Positions 43,678 through 54,000 of a DNA stretch of 61,280 nt are shown here, piece after piece. Under the pieces are notes generated by a model. That model was not told where the DNA came from. It ran no database searches and was given only the letters and a program-made list of their open reading frames with translations. The stretch covers positions 144,315 through 205,594 of the forward strand of contig NZ_QPII01000008.1 in the NCBI RefSeq assembly GCF_003336675.1, written 5' to 3'. A program made the position numbers and the translations under genes. Each line of letters begins with the position of its first letter. The first letter of the stretch is position 1. The stretch is from Billgrantia montanilacus (GTDB lineage: Bacteria > Pseudomonadota > Gammaproteobacteria > Pseudomonadales > Halomonadaceae).

Positions 43678-43893
43678 ATGACACTGACAATAAGTCGTCC
43701 CGTCATGGCCACACTGTTCGGGGTGATCGTGGCCTTTGCCGTGCTCACGCCGCTGATCTGGCTGATCAATACCCGCGACTGGGGCATCTTCCTGATGCTG
43801 CTGGCGCCCTTCGTGATCTATGGCCTGATCCATGCCGGACGTCGGCTGGCGGAGTGGGTCGACCCGCCCCCGCCGCCACCCGAAGACGACTGA
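43678..43893 (+). CDS. Small two-helix membrane protein after norD
   Basis: The 71-residue product has two hydrophobic helices (about 9-30 and 36-52) and a proline-rich acidic tail (WVDPPPPPPEDD). GAGAGAGG precedes the ATG, 13 bases after the norD stop. I do not recognise it. Its position at the end of norCBQD suggests a role in NO-reductase assembly, by context only. Confidence 0.65.
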   Translation: MTLTISRPVMATLFGVIVAFAVLTPLIWLINTRDWGIFLMLLAPFVIYGLIHAGRRLAEWVDPPPPPPEDD

Positions 43894-43934
43894 CGGCACC
43901 CGTTATGGCAGATACCACTTACGGAGACAGATCC

Positions 43935-43960
43935 GACGCCGGCCCTCAGGGGCCGGCGTC
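43935..43960. terminator. Terminator between the nor operon and the leftward norE group
   Basis: GACGCCGGCCC and GGGCCGGCGTC form a perfect eleven-base stem with a four-base loop between convergent units. It could serve both strands. Confidence 0.75.
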
Positions 43961-44030
43961 GTTGCGTTCATCGGGAGTCTACGTGGCGTCGTCGTGTTGG
44001 CAGAGGTTTGTGGGTACTGGCTGCCCGGCT

Positions 44031-44342
44031 TTAGCCGCCCAGCTGTGCCAGTAGATAGCCGGAGGCCACCAGCAGCAGCGTGAACAGCACCAGCCCGATA
44101 AAGGCGCCCCGCCAGGCGGCACTGGCATCGCGCAGGCCGAGATAGGTCATCAGCACCTGGTGCGCCTTGAAGGCGGTGCTGAGCAGCAGCAGGCCCGCGG
44201 ACCACAGCGGCAGCGCCTGCAGGCGGGCATCACCGCCGAGCTGGGCCGAGAACATGGTGACCAGCGTCAGGCCCATCAGCACCGCCCAGGTGATCAACAG
44301 CCTACGGGTAGCGGGGGGCAAGGTGGCAAGGCGCGTCGGCAT
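44031..44342 (-). CDS. NorF-like membrane protein (cytochrome oxidase subunit IV type)
   Basis: The 103-residue protein has three hydrophobic helices and the FKAHQVLMTYLGLRDASAAWRG region typical of small subunit IV-like proteins that accompany NorE. GAGGTGACC precedes the ATG at 44342, two bases after the norE stop. An open frame extending far upstream is only the antisense-free overlap of norE in another frame. Confidence 0.75.
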   Translation of the reverse strand: MPTRLATLPPATRRLLITWAVLMGLTLVTMFSAQLGGDARLQALPLWSAGLLLLSTAFKAHQVLMTYLGLRDASAAWRGAFIGLVLFTLLLVASGYLLAQLGG

Positions 44343-44344
44343 GG

Positions 44345-44935
44345 TCACCTCAGCAGGTAGATAATGGGATAGAGCAGGATCCAGATCAGGTCGACCATGT
44401 GCCAGAAGGCGGCGGCGGTCTCCACGTTGTCGTGGGAAATACGCCACGCCACCAGGGCGATCAGCCCCAGGCCAAACAGCACGTGGGCGAAGTGGAAGCC
44501 GGTCAGCAGGTAGTAGAAGGTAAAGAAGGTGTTGGTCTCGGGCATGAGCCCCTGGCCGAGCTTGTCGGCGTACTCCATCACCTTGACCACGCAGAACACC
44601 ACGCCGAGTGCGAAGGCGGCGCCCAGCCACTGGCGGCAACGACGCACCTTGCCATGCGTGATGGCCTGGACGGCCAGGGCGGCGAACAGCCCGCTGGTCA
44701 GCAGTACCAGGGTATTGATGCCGCCGGCCACCGGGTCGAGCAGCTGCTGGGAGGCGTCGAACACCTCCCGTTCGCCGATCCTGAGCCAGGCGAAGAGCCC
44801 GAAGAAGGCGGCGAAGACCACCATCTCGCTCAGAATCAGCACCCACATCAGCGGATTGCCGGGCAGGGCCGAAAGCGGCCCCCAGCCCGGGTTGGGCAGC
44901 GGCCGCTGCTGGGTAGTCTCGTGCTGCTGTGCCAC
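44345..44935 (-). CDS. norE: NorE, cytochrome c oxidase subunit III-like protein
   Basis: The 196-residue protein has five hydrophobic helices with subunit III family motifs (PLMWVLILSEMVVFAAFFGLF, FTFYYLLTGFHFAHVLFGL, AFWHMVDLIWILLYPIIYL). NorE is an accessory protein of nitric oxide reductase that improves NO-reducing activity. The start appears to be GTG at 44935, immediately after the stop of the upstream gene. Confidence 0.88.
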   Translation of the reverse strand: MAQQHETTQQRPLPNPGWGPLSALPGNPLMWVLILSEMVVFAAFFGLFAWLRIGEREVFDASQQLLDPVAGGINTLVLLTSGLFAALAVQAITHGKVRRCRQWLGAAFALGVVFCVVKVMEYADKLGQGLMPETNTFFTFYYLLTGFHFAHVLFGLGLIALVAWRISHDNVETAAAFWHMVDLIWILLYPIIYLLR

Positions 44936-45514
44936 TCAGCCCTCCGGGGCGATGGGCGTTCTGTCGAACTCGGCGCGCACGGCCGGGGTGGTCAGCTTCC
45001 ACCCCGCCCAGGCGAACAGCGCCACCAGCACGGTGGCCGCCAGGATCAGCAGGCCGAGTGCCCCTATCAATCCTGCCACCGGGTTGGCGGGGTTCACCGC
45101 GTCGGCGGTGGCGGCATCGGGCAGGAAGCCGAAGGTCATCGGCGTCAGGGCGGCGGCACCGAATACGCCGACGAAGCCGGCCACCATCAGGCCAACGAAG
45201 GCGGGGCGGGCCCAGGTGCGCCGCTGAAGCAGCGCCACGGCCAGCGCAAGGGTGGCCAGGGAGCCGATCATCATCAAGACGGCCAGCCCACCGCTGCGTT
45301 CGACCAGCCAGGCGACACCCCCGGTCAACCCGCCGCTGCCGGCCTCGACGCCCAGCGAGGCCACCATGGCATCACCGGGCAGCAGCGGCAGGGTCATCAG
45401 CGCCAGTATCAGCAGCGAGAAGGCGATGAAGCCCCAGGCGATACCGGAAACGGCAGCGGAGCGGGGTGGCGCCGAGCGCGAATGATACGTGGCCGTGTGC
45501 ATGTCCATCTCCAT
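44936..45514 (-). CDS. Membrane protein of unknown function in the norE operon
   Basis: The 192-residue protein has four to five hydrophobic segments and no motif I recognise. Met codons at 45514, 45508 and 45502 are all possible starts. The third has the best ribosome site (GGAG six bases upstream). It is directly followed by norE and preceded by another membrane-protein gene, in a leftward operon with a DNR-type site upstream. Confidence 0.7.
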   Translation of the reverse strand: MEMDMHTATYHSRSAPPRSAAVSGIAWGFIAFSLLILALMTLPLLPGDAMVASLGVEAGSGGLTGGVAWLVERSGGLAVLMMIGSLATLALAVALLQRRTWARPAFVGLMVAGFVGVFGAAALTPMTFGFLPDAATADAVNPANPVAGLIGALGLLILAATVLVALFAWAGWKLTTPAVRAEFDRTPIAPEG

Positions 45515-45520
45515 GACGAA

Positions 45521-45970
45521 TCAATCTTCGAGTGAGACCGTGGCGCCGCCGAACAGCAGGCTGCGGGGGGCATCGATGGCGCGGTTGTTCATCAGCCGGT
45601 TGATGCCGACCCCACAGCGGCCCATCGTCCAGCCCAGACAGGCGGTAAAGAAGCCGTAGCCCAGGGTCCAGGAGATCCAGGAGGGCGCACCGAGCCAGCC
45701 CAGCAGGTGCCAGGCCGCCAGTACCACGGCGGCGGCCAGGGCGCCCAGCCAGAACGTGCGGACCTGGAACAGCAGGTGGCTATTGACCCAGTCGGCGCTG
45801 TTGCGACGACAGAAAAGCGCGATCAGCATGCCGAGCGGTCCCGTCACCACGGTCATGACGCTGCCCAGGTAGAGCACGTAGACGGTGGCCGCCACGCCCT
45901 TGCCACGCGTATCGGCTGCGGTCTTTGGCTCGTCGGTTGTTCGGGTATCGAGGAACGACGTGGAGGACAT
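45521..45970 (-). CDS. DUF4870-like membrane protein
   Basis: The 149-residue protein has three or four hydrophobic segments and the pattern VTGPLGMLIALFCRRNSADWVNSHLLFQVRTFWLG, recalling DUF4870/Tic20-type proteins (key parts VNSHLLFQVRTFW and SLLFGGATV). Function is unknown. GGGAGG precedes the start. It heads the leftward norE operon. Confidence 0.65.
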   Translation of the reverse strand: MSSTSFLDTRTTDEPKTAADTRGKGVAATVYVLYLGSVMTVVTGPLGMLIALFCRRNSADWVNSHLLFQVRTFWLGALAAAVVLAAWHLLGWLGAPSWISWTLGYGFFTACLGWTMGRCGVGINRLMNNRAIDAPRSLLFGGATVSLED

Positions 45971-46046
45971 CGGTCACCTCCCAGTTATGTCATGCATTGA
46001 ACAAGTATCCAGGATGCCACTATGCCCTCTGGCGGCGGTTTCGTCC

Positions 46047-46060
46047 TTGTCGTGGATCAA
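46047..46060 (-). promoter_or_regulatory. DNR/ANR-type site of the norE operon
   Basis: TTGTC-GTGG-ATCAA has one perfect half-site and one degenerate one. A CATAGT -10-like element at 46019-46024 lies at class II distance for leftward transcription. The rest of 45971-46245, upstream of cdiB, shows no further clear signal. Confidence 0.5.
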
Positions 46061-46245
46061 TACTCGTTTCGCCCTTGGCAACGTGGCGGACATGGGCGAG
46101 GAGGCGCAGGTACAAAACGACTAAAGCCATCTGCCTCTCGGCCGATAACCCTTCGTATCCGACATCGAGTTCGGCTGGTTCGTTAGCTGATGCCGCCGCA
46201 GAGCGGCACAACGCACTACCAACACGAAGACATAAAGAAAACGCA

Positions 46246-48012
46246 ATGGACGCCATACGACAGGGAATCGCCGGCTGCTTTACGCAGGCAACCGGCAGCA
46301 AGACCGTCGGCAGGGAACGCAGGAATGCCCGCCTTATCTTCATGCCAGCCTTGCTGGCGCTGAGCTTGCCGACGGCACTTTTGGCGCAGGACGCCACGCC
46401 GGACGAGCAACTGCGCCGCCAGCAGGAGCGCGAGCAGGCCGTTCAGGAGCGAGAGCTGCCTCAGGCGGATATCCGCCTGTCGGTTCCCGTGGAGGAGTTG
46501 GATCGGCTACCCGAGCAGGAATCGCCCTGCTTCGTCATCGAAGCGCTCGCCTTGCAAGGTGAGGAAGCGCAGCGCTTCTCCTGGGTGCTGGACGCCGCCG
46601 CAGGGGAGCGGGGCGAGGATTCGCCCATCGGGCGATGTCTCGGTACCGAAGGCATAAACCTGGTCATGAAGCGGGCCCAGAATGCCCTGATCGAGCGCGG
46701 TTTCATCACCAGCCGAATCCTGCTGGAAGACCAGGATCTCAGCGGTGGCACCTTGACGCTGAGCCTGATTCCCGGGCGCATCGCCGCCATCCGCGTTGTC
46801 GACCCCAGCCGTTTTCATGCCTCGCTGCGCAATGCCGTGCCTGCGCGGCAGGGTGATGTGCTCAACCTGCGCGATATCGAGCAGGGGCTGGAGAATTTTC
46901 AGCGCCTGCCCTCCGTCGAGGCCGATATCCAGATCGCGCCGGCAGAAGATCCGGGCGCCAGCGACCTGCTCGTCGACTATCAGCAGGAGTGGCGCCTGCG
47001 CCCCTCGTGGACGGCCGACGACAGCGGCAGCGATGCCATGGGCCAGTACATGGGCGGCGTCGGTATCTCCTTCGACAATCTCCTGGGCATCAACGACCTC
47101 TTCCATATCCACCTGGGGCGGGACCTCGGCGGCGGCGCTTCCGGGCCGCGCGGCAGCCGCAGCCACAGCCTCCACTACTCGGTGCCCTGGGGCTACTGGA
47201 GCCTGGCGCTCGACTACAGCGACCACGAGTACTACCAGACCATTGCCGGTGCCTTCCAGGAGTACGTTTACAGCGGAACCAGCCAGCAGGTTGGGGCGAC
47301 TCTGTCGCGCCTCGTCTATCGTGACGCCACCCGCAAGACCACGGTGTCGCTGGGAGGCTTCCAGCGCCGCTCGCGCAACTACATCGACGATATCGAGATC
47401 GAGATCCAGCGTCGGGTGGTGGGTGGCTGGGAGGCGGGCATCGACCACCGCGAGTTCATCGGCCGTGCCACCTTGGATCTCGGCACCGCCTACAAGCGCG
47501 GTACCGGCGCCTTCGGCTCCCTGCCGGCACCCGAGGAAGCCTTCGACGAAGGCACCTCGCGCTTCCAGCTCATCTCCACCCATGCCGGGCTCACGCTGCC
47601 GTTTCAGGTGGGTGGCCAGACGCTCGAGTACCGCGGCCGCTGGCGCATGCAGAACAACCTGACGCCGCTGACACCGATCGACCGTTTCTCCATCGGCAGC
47701 CGCTACACGGTGCGGGGTTTCAACGAGGCCAGCCTGGTGGCAGAGCGGGGCTGGCTGGTGCGCAACGATCTCGGGCTGGCGCTGGGCAACAGTGGCCAAT
47801 CGCTCTACGCGGGGCTCGATTACGGCCGGGTGAGCGGTCCAAGCACCGAGTGGCTGCTTGGCTCGGAGCTTGCCGGTGCGGCGGCGGGCCTGCGCGGCAC
47901 GCTGTTCGATCACCTGAGCTACGACGCGTTCGTCTCTACGCCGTTAATAAAGCCCGACGGCTTTCGTACCGATCATCGTGTCACCGGCTTCAGCCTCTAC
48001 CTCTCGTTCTGA
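46246..48012 (+). CDS. cdiB: Two-partner secretion outer-membrane transporter (CdiB/TpsB)
   Basis: The 588-residue protein has a signal peptide (ending ALLAQ), POTRA domains in the N-terminal third (ESPCFVIEALALQG) and a C-terminal 16-strand barrel with the TpsB signature loop SRYTVRGF. It ends in the aromatic SLYLSF. It exports the adjacent CdiA through the outer membrane. The start at 46246 lacks a strong ribosome site, but an upstream extension would have no signal peptide. Confidence 0.9.
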   Translation: MDAIRQGIAGCFTQATGSKTVGRERRNARLIFMPALLALSLPTALLAQDATPDEQLRRQQEREQAVQERELPQADIRLSVPVEELDRLPEQESPCFVIEALALQGEEAQRFSWVLDAAAGERGEDSPIGRCLGTEGINLVMKRAQNALIERGFITSRILLEDQDLSGGTLTLSLIPGRIAAIRVVDPSRFHASLRNAVPARQGDVLNLRDIEQGLENFQRLPSVEADIQIAPAEDPGASDLLVDYQQEWRLRPSWTADDSGSDAMGQYMGGVGISFDNLLGINDLFHIHLGRDLGGGASGPRGSRSHSLHYSVPWGYWSLALDYSDHEYYQTIAGAFQEYVYSGTSQQVGATLSRLVYRDATRKTTVSLGGFQRRSRNYIDDIEIEIQRRVVGGWEAGIDHREFIGRATLDLGTAYKRGTGAFGSLPAPEEAFDEGTSRFQLISTHAGLTLPFQVGGQTLEYRGRWRMQNNLTPLTPIDRFSIGSRYTVRGFNEASLVAERGWLVRNDLGLALGNSGQSLYAGLDYGRVSGPSTEWLLGSELAGAAAGLRGTLFDHLSYDAFVSTPLIKPDGFRTDHRVTGFSLYLSF

Positions 48013-48062
48013 CTGACTGTTCTTACTGAAAAAACTGACATAAGCCACGCAGGGACGCACTT

Positions 48063-51000
48063 ATGAATCGGCAATGCTATCGACTCGTTTTCAACCGGGC
48101 CAAGGGCCAGCTCGTTGCCGCCTCGGAGCTTGCCGTGGCCACCGGAAAATCGCCGAAAGAGGGCGGCCGGGCAGGGCGCCGTCGGCGCTCACTTCGCCAA
48201 CCCGCCATCGCCGCCACGCTGGCGATGCTGCTGCTCGCCAGCCCAAGCGCCCAGGCCAGCATCGCCAGCGATCCCAACGCCCCGGGCAACCAGCGCCCCA
48301 CGGTGCTGGAAACCGCCAACGGCGTGCCCCAAGTCAATATCCAGACACCCAGCGCCGCCGGCGTCTCGCGCAACAGCTACCGCCAGTTCGACGTCTCCTC
48401 CAAGGGCGCGATTCTCAACAACTCGCGCAGCAACACCCAGACTCAGTTGAGTGGCTGGGTGCAGGGCAACCCCAACCTCACCAGCGGCGAAGCCCGGATC
48501 ATTCTCAATGAGGTCAACTCCGCGAACCCCAGCCAACTGCGCGGCTACCTGGAAGTGGCCGGCTCGCGGGCCGAAGTGGTCATCGCCAACCCTGCAGGTA
48601 TCGACGTCAATGGTGCCGGCTTCATCAACGCCAGCCGCGCCACCCTGACCACCGGCACGCCCGAGCTGCGCAACGGCGAGCTGACCGGCTACCGCGTGCA
48701 GCAGGGTACCGTGACCATTTCCGGCGCCGGGCTGGATGCCAGCGGCACTGACTATACGGCGGTGCTGGCTCGTGCCGTCGAGGTGCAGGGTGGCGTCTGG
48801 GCCAACGACCTGAACGTGGTGGCCGGGGCCAACCGCATCGGCACCGACGGCCAGGTGGTCGAACGCCTCAACCCCCAGGGCGATGCACCGGAAGTCGCCA
48901 TCGACGTTGCCCACCTGGGCGGCATGTACGCCGGCAAGATCCGGCTGGTGGCCACGGAAACCGGCGTGGGGGTCAACAACGCCGGCAACGTCGCGGCGAT
49001 TCATGCCGGCGGCGTGGGTGAAGTGGCCCTCACGGCGGATGGGCGCATCGTCAACCGCGGCTCGATCACCGCCGAAGGCGATATCCAACTGGCGAGCCAG
49101 ACGCGTATCGATAACCTTGGCTCAGGCACCATCCTGGCCCAGGGCGACCTGACGCTTAGCGCCACCGGGGCGCAAGGCAGCATTCGCAGTGCCGCCGATG
49201 CCACCCTGGCCGCCGGTGTCGACGCCGGCAGCCAGCGCCTTGGCGACAGCGGCCAGCTCACCCTTGCCGCCGACGGCAGCATCAGGGCCCAGGGCCGCAA
49301 CCTGGCCGGCGCCGGCTTCCTGGCCGAAGCCGATACCGTCTCGCTGGCCGGCAGCGAGACCCAGGCCCGAGATATCTCAGTCACCGCACGCGACGGCGAT
49401 ATCGATGCCAGCGGTGCCACGCTCACCGCCAGCGACACCCTCACCGCCAGCGCCGGGGCCACGCTGCGCACCGATAACGCCAGCGTGCAGGCCGAACGGC
49501 TTGAACTCAGCGCCGCGAACATCTCCAACCGCGACGGTGAGATCGTCCAGTTCAGCGACGAAACCCTGACCCTGAACACCGGCACGCTGGACAATAGCGG
49601 CGGACGCGTGATCGCCAGCGCCGACATCGCCATTCGGGCCGACGAACTCGACAACGTTGCGGGTAACGTCACGACCGGGAGCTCGCTGGATATCGAGGTG
49701 CTGGGTGAGGTCGACAATACCCAAGGCCGGCTGGTAGCCGAGAACGACCTTCGCCTCAGCACGATTCGGCTGGATAACGCCCAGGGGCTGATGGGCGCGG
49801 TGCAGGGATCGCTCGATGTTGCCGCTGAATCACTCGACAACACCCGGGGCCGCATCGAAGCTGCGGATGGCTTGCGCCTCGACGTAGCCGACACGCTGAC
49901 CAACGAAGCCGGCGAGATCGTGCAACTGAGCGACCAGGGCGAACTCCAGATTTCCGCCGCGAACCTGCACGGCAGCGATGGGCTGATCGTCAGTCAGGGC
50001 GCTCTTACCGTTGAGGGCGGCGAGATCGTTCTCGACGGTGCTCGCACCCAGGCCCAGCGCATCGCCCTGCAAGCGGATCATCTCCAGCACCGTGGCGGCG
50101 AGCTGCTGCACCTGGGCAGCGATGCTCCCCTGTCCCTCGACGTTGCTCAGGCGGTGGACAACCGTGCCGGCCTGATCGCCAGCAATGTCGACCTGGTGCT
50201 GCGAGCCGGTGAGCTGATCAATCGGGAGGGTACGCTTCAGGCGGCGGGCGATGCCGTGATGAGCGTGGCGTCGCTGAATAACCGGGCGGGCGAAATAGTC
50301 GCTGGTGACAGCCTGGAAATCGAGGCGGATGGTGATATTGATAACAATCAGGGGCAACTGCTGGCTCAGCGGTCGCTCGATCTACAGGCGGCAAGTCTCG
50401 GCAATGTCCATGGCGCGATCGGTACGGTGGAGGGCGATCTCACCCTCACCCTCGGCGGTACTCTCGACAACGGTAATGGCTCGATGGAAGCGGGCGGCAG
50501 GCTGCGCTCGAATAGCCGGGAGCTGAACAACCAGGGCGGCACCCTGCTCGGCGAGCGAGTCACGCTGAATACCGCCGGGCGGCGGCTGGACAATACCGGG
50601 GGCCAGATCGCCGCTCGCGACGTTCTCACCATCGTCAGCGGCGTGCTGGACAACACTGGCGGCACGCTGCGTTCCGGCGGCAGCCTTGCCCTCGATACCC
50701 AAGGCCGAAACCTGATCAATCGCGACAACGCCGATACCGGCGGCATCCTGGCCAACGGCACCCTGGTCATGCGCAGCGGCCAGCTTGACAATACCAGCGG
50801 CTTGATCGGTGCCGGTGGGCTGGATATCGAAGCCGCAGGCGTTACCAACCGGAATGGCACGCTGTTCAGCCGGGGCGAGCTGGCCCTAGCGGCCACCGAC
50901 CTCGACAACCGCACAGGAGAACTCCTGGCGCTGGGCGACATACGACTCGCCCTGGGCGATGCGCTGCGCAACCAGGGCGGCCTGGTGCGGGCTGTCGGCT

Positions 51001-54000
51001 TGCTCGATATTGTCGCCAGGCGCCTGCTCAACGGCACGACCCAAGGCGACGAGCAGGGGCTCGAAGGCCGCAGCGTGAGCATCGCCGCCGACGAAATCCA
51101 TAACCGGCAGGGTGCGATGCGTGCCGACGAACGGTTCGACCTCGTATCGGCCAACGTTATCGACAACCGGGATGGCCTGTTCTCTTCACTGCACACACTC
51201 GACGTGCAGACCAGCGACCTCGACAACCAGGGCGGCACCCTGATCGCCAACCAGCGGCTGGCCCTGAATCTGGCGCGACTGCTCGGTAATGGCCGCCTGC
51301 TGTCGCTGGGTGACCTGGCACTGCAACTGGCCAGCGACTTCACCTTGAATCAGGGCGCCGAACTCAAGGCAGAGGGCGACCTCGAGTTCGCGACGACCGG
51401 CACCCTGACCAATCGCGGTACCTTGCAGGCCGGCGCCACCCTCGATCTTGCCGCCGGAACCATCGTCAACGCCGCTACCGGCGAGCTCTCGGGCACCACC
51501 ACCCGGCTCACTGCCGGCCAGCTCACCAACCGTGGCCTGATCGATGGTGTGACCACCCGCATCGACGCCACCACCCTCGACAACCTCGGCACCGGGCGTA
51601 TCTACGGCGACCTGCTCGGCATTCAGGCCACCACCCTCACCAACGACCGAGAGAACGGCACCTCCCCGGTAATCGCCACCCGCGAACGGCTCGACCTCGG
51701 GGTACGTAACCTGACCAACCGCGACGAGGCGATGATCTTCAGTGCTGGTGATATGGCCATCGCGGGAAGGCTCAATGCCGCGGGCAATGCGATAGGCCAG
51801 GCTCGGAGTATTGACAACAACAGTGCCACCATTGAGTCGCTGGGCGATATGTCCATCGCGGCTGATGTGCTGAATAATACCAACGATTATTTCGAGACAA
51901 GGCTTGAGTTGGTAGGGGGCGGTCCGCGGCAGGTGACTTATCTGAGACCTACAGCTTGGTCAAGTAAAAGACCTCTGAGTGAGTTCCGTGCAATAACCGC
52001 TTATGATCCGGTGACGCGCATGTCCTTGCCAGCATATGCTCATGAGCCTACCAATCAATGGTTCTTGTCTTGGTATGAGTATGATCTGGAAGTCACTGAA
52101 TACGCTAGTGTAATAGCGCGGTCCCTGCCGGCAGAGATACTGGCAGGGGGAGGCCTGGCGATAAGTGGGGGCTCGTTGACCAATGATAAAAGCAAGATTG
52201 TTTCAGGAGGCAAGCTCACTGCATCACTGGACACAATCGAGAATCTCGAGGGGGTTGGCGAACGCGTGGTTCATGGGTCCGGGCAGGTTAGGTTTAGCTC
52301 TTATGTTAGACATATAGAAGGTCACGACGGGGATCCTCGTACGTACCGGTATTGGAATGATTGGGAGGATTACAGCGGCGGCTCAAGTACGACCACGATC
52401 GACCTAAAAGCGGGTGATTTCGAAGGGAACCGTAACCCGGCCGGCACCGGCACCCAAATCAACGCCTCACAAAATAACGTCACCATCAATGGCTCTGCTT
52501 CCAGTACTGGCACCATCAAGTCCGGTATCGGTTCAGTCGATGTGGGGCTGGGCATTATCGAAATCCCAGCCATCGGGCGTTCGGGGAGTGCCGTCCAGGC
52601 TTCCTCTTTCGGGTCGAGCGCGGTGATCCGCACCCTGACGCCTCAGCTGCAGCTTCCCAGCAATAGCCTGTTCCAGCTCAGGCCCACCGGGATCCGGCCG
52701 CTGGTCGAGACCGATCCGCGCTTCACCAACCAGCGCGAGTGGCTCAGCTCCGACTACCTGCTCTCGGCCCTGCACCCCGACCCGGCCATGACCCAGAAGC
52801 GCCTGGGCGACGGCTTCTACGAGCAGCGCCTGATTCGCGAGCAGGTCACCCAACTCACCGGCCAACGCTTCCTCGAAGGCTACGCCGACGACGAGGCGCA
52901 GTACGCCGCGCTGATGAACAACGCCACGACCTTCGCCCAAGAACACGACCTGCGCCCCGGCGTGGCCCTCACCGCCGAGCAGATGGCGCAGTTGACCAGC
53001 GACATCGTTTGGCTGGTGGAGCAAACGGTGACGCTGGCAGACGGCAGCACGGTGAAGGTGTTGGTGCCGCAGGTCTACGCCCGGCTGCGCGAAGGCGACC
53101 TGCGCGGCGACGGCACCCTGATCGGCGGCAGTTCTCTGAACCTGAACGTGGCCAATGAGCTGGTCAATTCCGGTACGCTGGCTGGCCGCGAGGGTGTGAC
53201 CATCTCGGCGGACCGTATCGCCAACCTGAACGGCCGCATCTCCGGCGATGAGGTCTCACTAACGGCCGCCAGCGACCTGCTCAACCGGGGCGGTGACATC
53301 GATGGCCGGGCTGTCACGCTATTTGCCGGTCGCGACCTCACCCTTGAGAGGGGAAGCATCACCGCCGATAGCCTGTTGCAGGCGGGTGCGGGGCGCGACT
53401 TCAACGTTGTCGGTGCCACGCTGGATTCCGCCGGTAGCATGGCGCTGAGTGCAGGACGCGACCTCAACATTGCCAGCACGCTCGACACCCAGTCTACCCG
53501 CTACGGCCGAGTGACCCTCAGCCGTGCCGAGCTCGAACACCAGGCGACGCTCCGCGCCGGGCAGGACCTGATCCTCAACGCCGGGCGCGACCTCAGCCTC
53601 GCCGCGGCCGACGTCACTTCCGGCGGCAACGGCCTGATCGCTGCCGGTCGCAACATGGCCCTGGCCTCCCTGGCCACGGGCAGCGCATTGAGCGGCGGTC
53701 GCCTCCAACGTAGCCACCAGCAGGAAGCCGGAACCACCTTGGAATTCGGCAACGACCTCACCCTGATGGCGGGCCAGGATCTCTACGCCCGCGCCGCCGA
53801 CGTGAGTGCCGGGGGCGACCTGGGCGCCATTGCCGGCCGTAACATCGAGATCGAAGCGGGGCGATCCAGCCGTTATGAAGAGCAGCGGCGGGGTGGGGCT
53901 CACACCATTGACAGCCAGAGCCGCGTGCAGGGCAGCGACTTCAGCGCAGGCGGCGACCTGACCCTGAATGCCGGCGACGACCTGCGCCTGACCGCCAGCC

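Noticed and set aside
44343..45002. Upstream extension of the norF-like frame
   Set aside because: It overlaps norE in another frame and has no hydrophobic pattern. The ATG at 44342 has a good ribosome site.
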